From Arsenophonus sp052174475 (GTDB lineage: Bacteria > Pseudomonadota > Gammaproteobacteria > Enterobacterales > Enterobacteriaceae): a DNA stretch of 64,000 nucleotides. The number at the start of each line of letters is the position of its first letter. Within the stretch, counting starts at the first letter, position 1. Shown here piece by piece: positions 63,815 through 64,000 of the stretch. The position numbers and the translations under genes were made by a program. The stretch spans positions 62,001 through 126,000 of the forward strand of contig JBQMRO010000049.1 of assembly GCA_052174475.1 (NCBI GenBank). Direction: 5' to 3'. The notes under the pieces were generated by a model that had not been told where the DNA came from, ran no database searches, and saw nothing but the letters and a program-made list of their open reading frames with translations.

Positions 63815-64000
63815 CTCTATATTCTTTGATCTAATGCGCTCTAATTTTAGAGATATTAACACTAAGCTTAGCTTAATAAGCATTATTTTCTATTTCATGC
63901 ATTCTTTCTTATAACAATTCCATTTGCCTATTTGCTAAGTTAATCGTCGATAAAAGTAATCTGTTACCACACAGAATCAATTTGCACGTATCTGTAAGTA
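63815..64000 (-). pseudogene. IS91-family relic, copy D (cut by window end)
   Basis: This matches the 3' end of the IS91 relics at 13740-13930 and 52490-52700, starting at the shared TATTCTTTGATCTAAT block. Only the 3' terminal part is in the window. Confidence 0.55.

Overview
The window looks like a chromosome segment of a host-restricted gammaproteobacterium of the Enterobacterales, most likely an insect endosymbiont part-way through genome reduction. Every recognisable protein has its closest familiar counterpart in enterobacteria (ZipA, CysZ, YibN, HldD-WaaF-WaaC, MreBCD, LipA-LipB-YbeD). A type II dehydroquinase (aroQ) next to accBC fits a Serratia/Yersinia-like ancestor. The DNA is strongly AT-rich and intact genes cover only about 20 kb of 64 kb (about 31 percent). 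A Serratia symbiotica-like or comparable secondary symbiont is plausible, but genus is inference.

Layout. 1-1.24 kb: dead IS256-type element. 1.3-4.0 kb: crr-ptsI-ptsH (minus), followed upstream by a cysK relic. 5.5-7.4 kb: relics of IS1595 and IS481 elements. 7.6-11.7 kb: cysZ, divergent from zipA-ligA. 11.7-16.7 kb: a graveyard of IS256, IS481 and IS91 relics. 16.9-19.8 kb: hldD-waaF-waaC operon. 20.1-22.2 kb: IS256 and IS481 relics. 22.8-28.4 kb: relics of prmA, panF and yhdT, then living accC-accB-aroQ, then an acuI relic, all on the minus strand in the ancestral order. 28.4-32.4 kb: erased DNA plus IS91 and IS481 relics. 32.6-37.4 kb: mreB-mreC-mreD, then maf(yhdE) and rng relics. 38-39.5 kb: IS481 and yibQ relics. 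39.5-40.8 kb: envC. 41-42 kb: IS1595 relic where gpmM would be expected. 42.2-45.0 kb: yibN-secB-gpsA and a cysE relic (grxC is missing). 45.1-46.5 kb: a head-to-head pair of IS256 relics. 47.6-50.0 kb: cspE relic, lipA, lipB, ybeD. 50-61.4 kb: almost entirely dead DNA. 61.4-62.4 kb: ygfZ. 62.4-64 kb: more IS relics.

Function. What survives is mostly envelope and core metabolism: PTS sugar uptake, division (ZipA, EnvC), rod shape (MreB/C and probably MreD), inner-core LPS (heptose epimerase and two heptosyltransferases), fatty-acid initiation (AccB/C), lipoate synthesis (LipB to LipA), phospholipid precursor (GpsA), export chaperone (SecB), shikimate step 3 (AroQ), DNA ligase and YgfZ. Cysteine synthesis is dead at both steps seen here (cysE, cysK), yet the sulfate transporter gene cysZ is intact.

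The most interesting signals are not in normal genes. They are: perfect inverted repeats in decaying DNA where sister copies of the same dead IS are imperfect or non-palindromic; 7-bp tandem arrays grown inside dead IS elements; a single in-frame UGA in an otherwise full-length mreD; and a lipB whose conserved N-terminus can only be translated from a non-AUG start. IS and pseudogene calls were made by reading conceptual translations and comparing copies by eye, so their boundaries are approximate.
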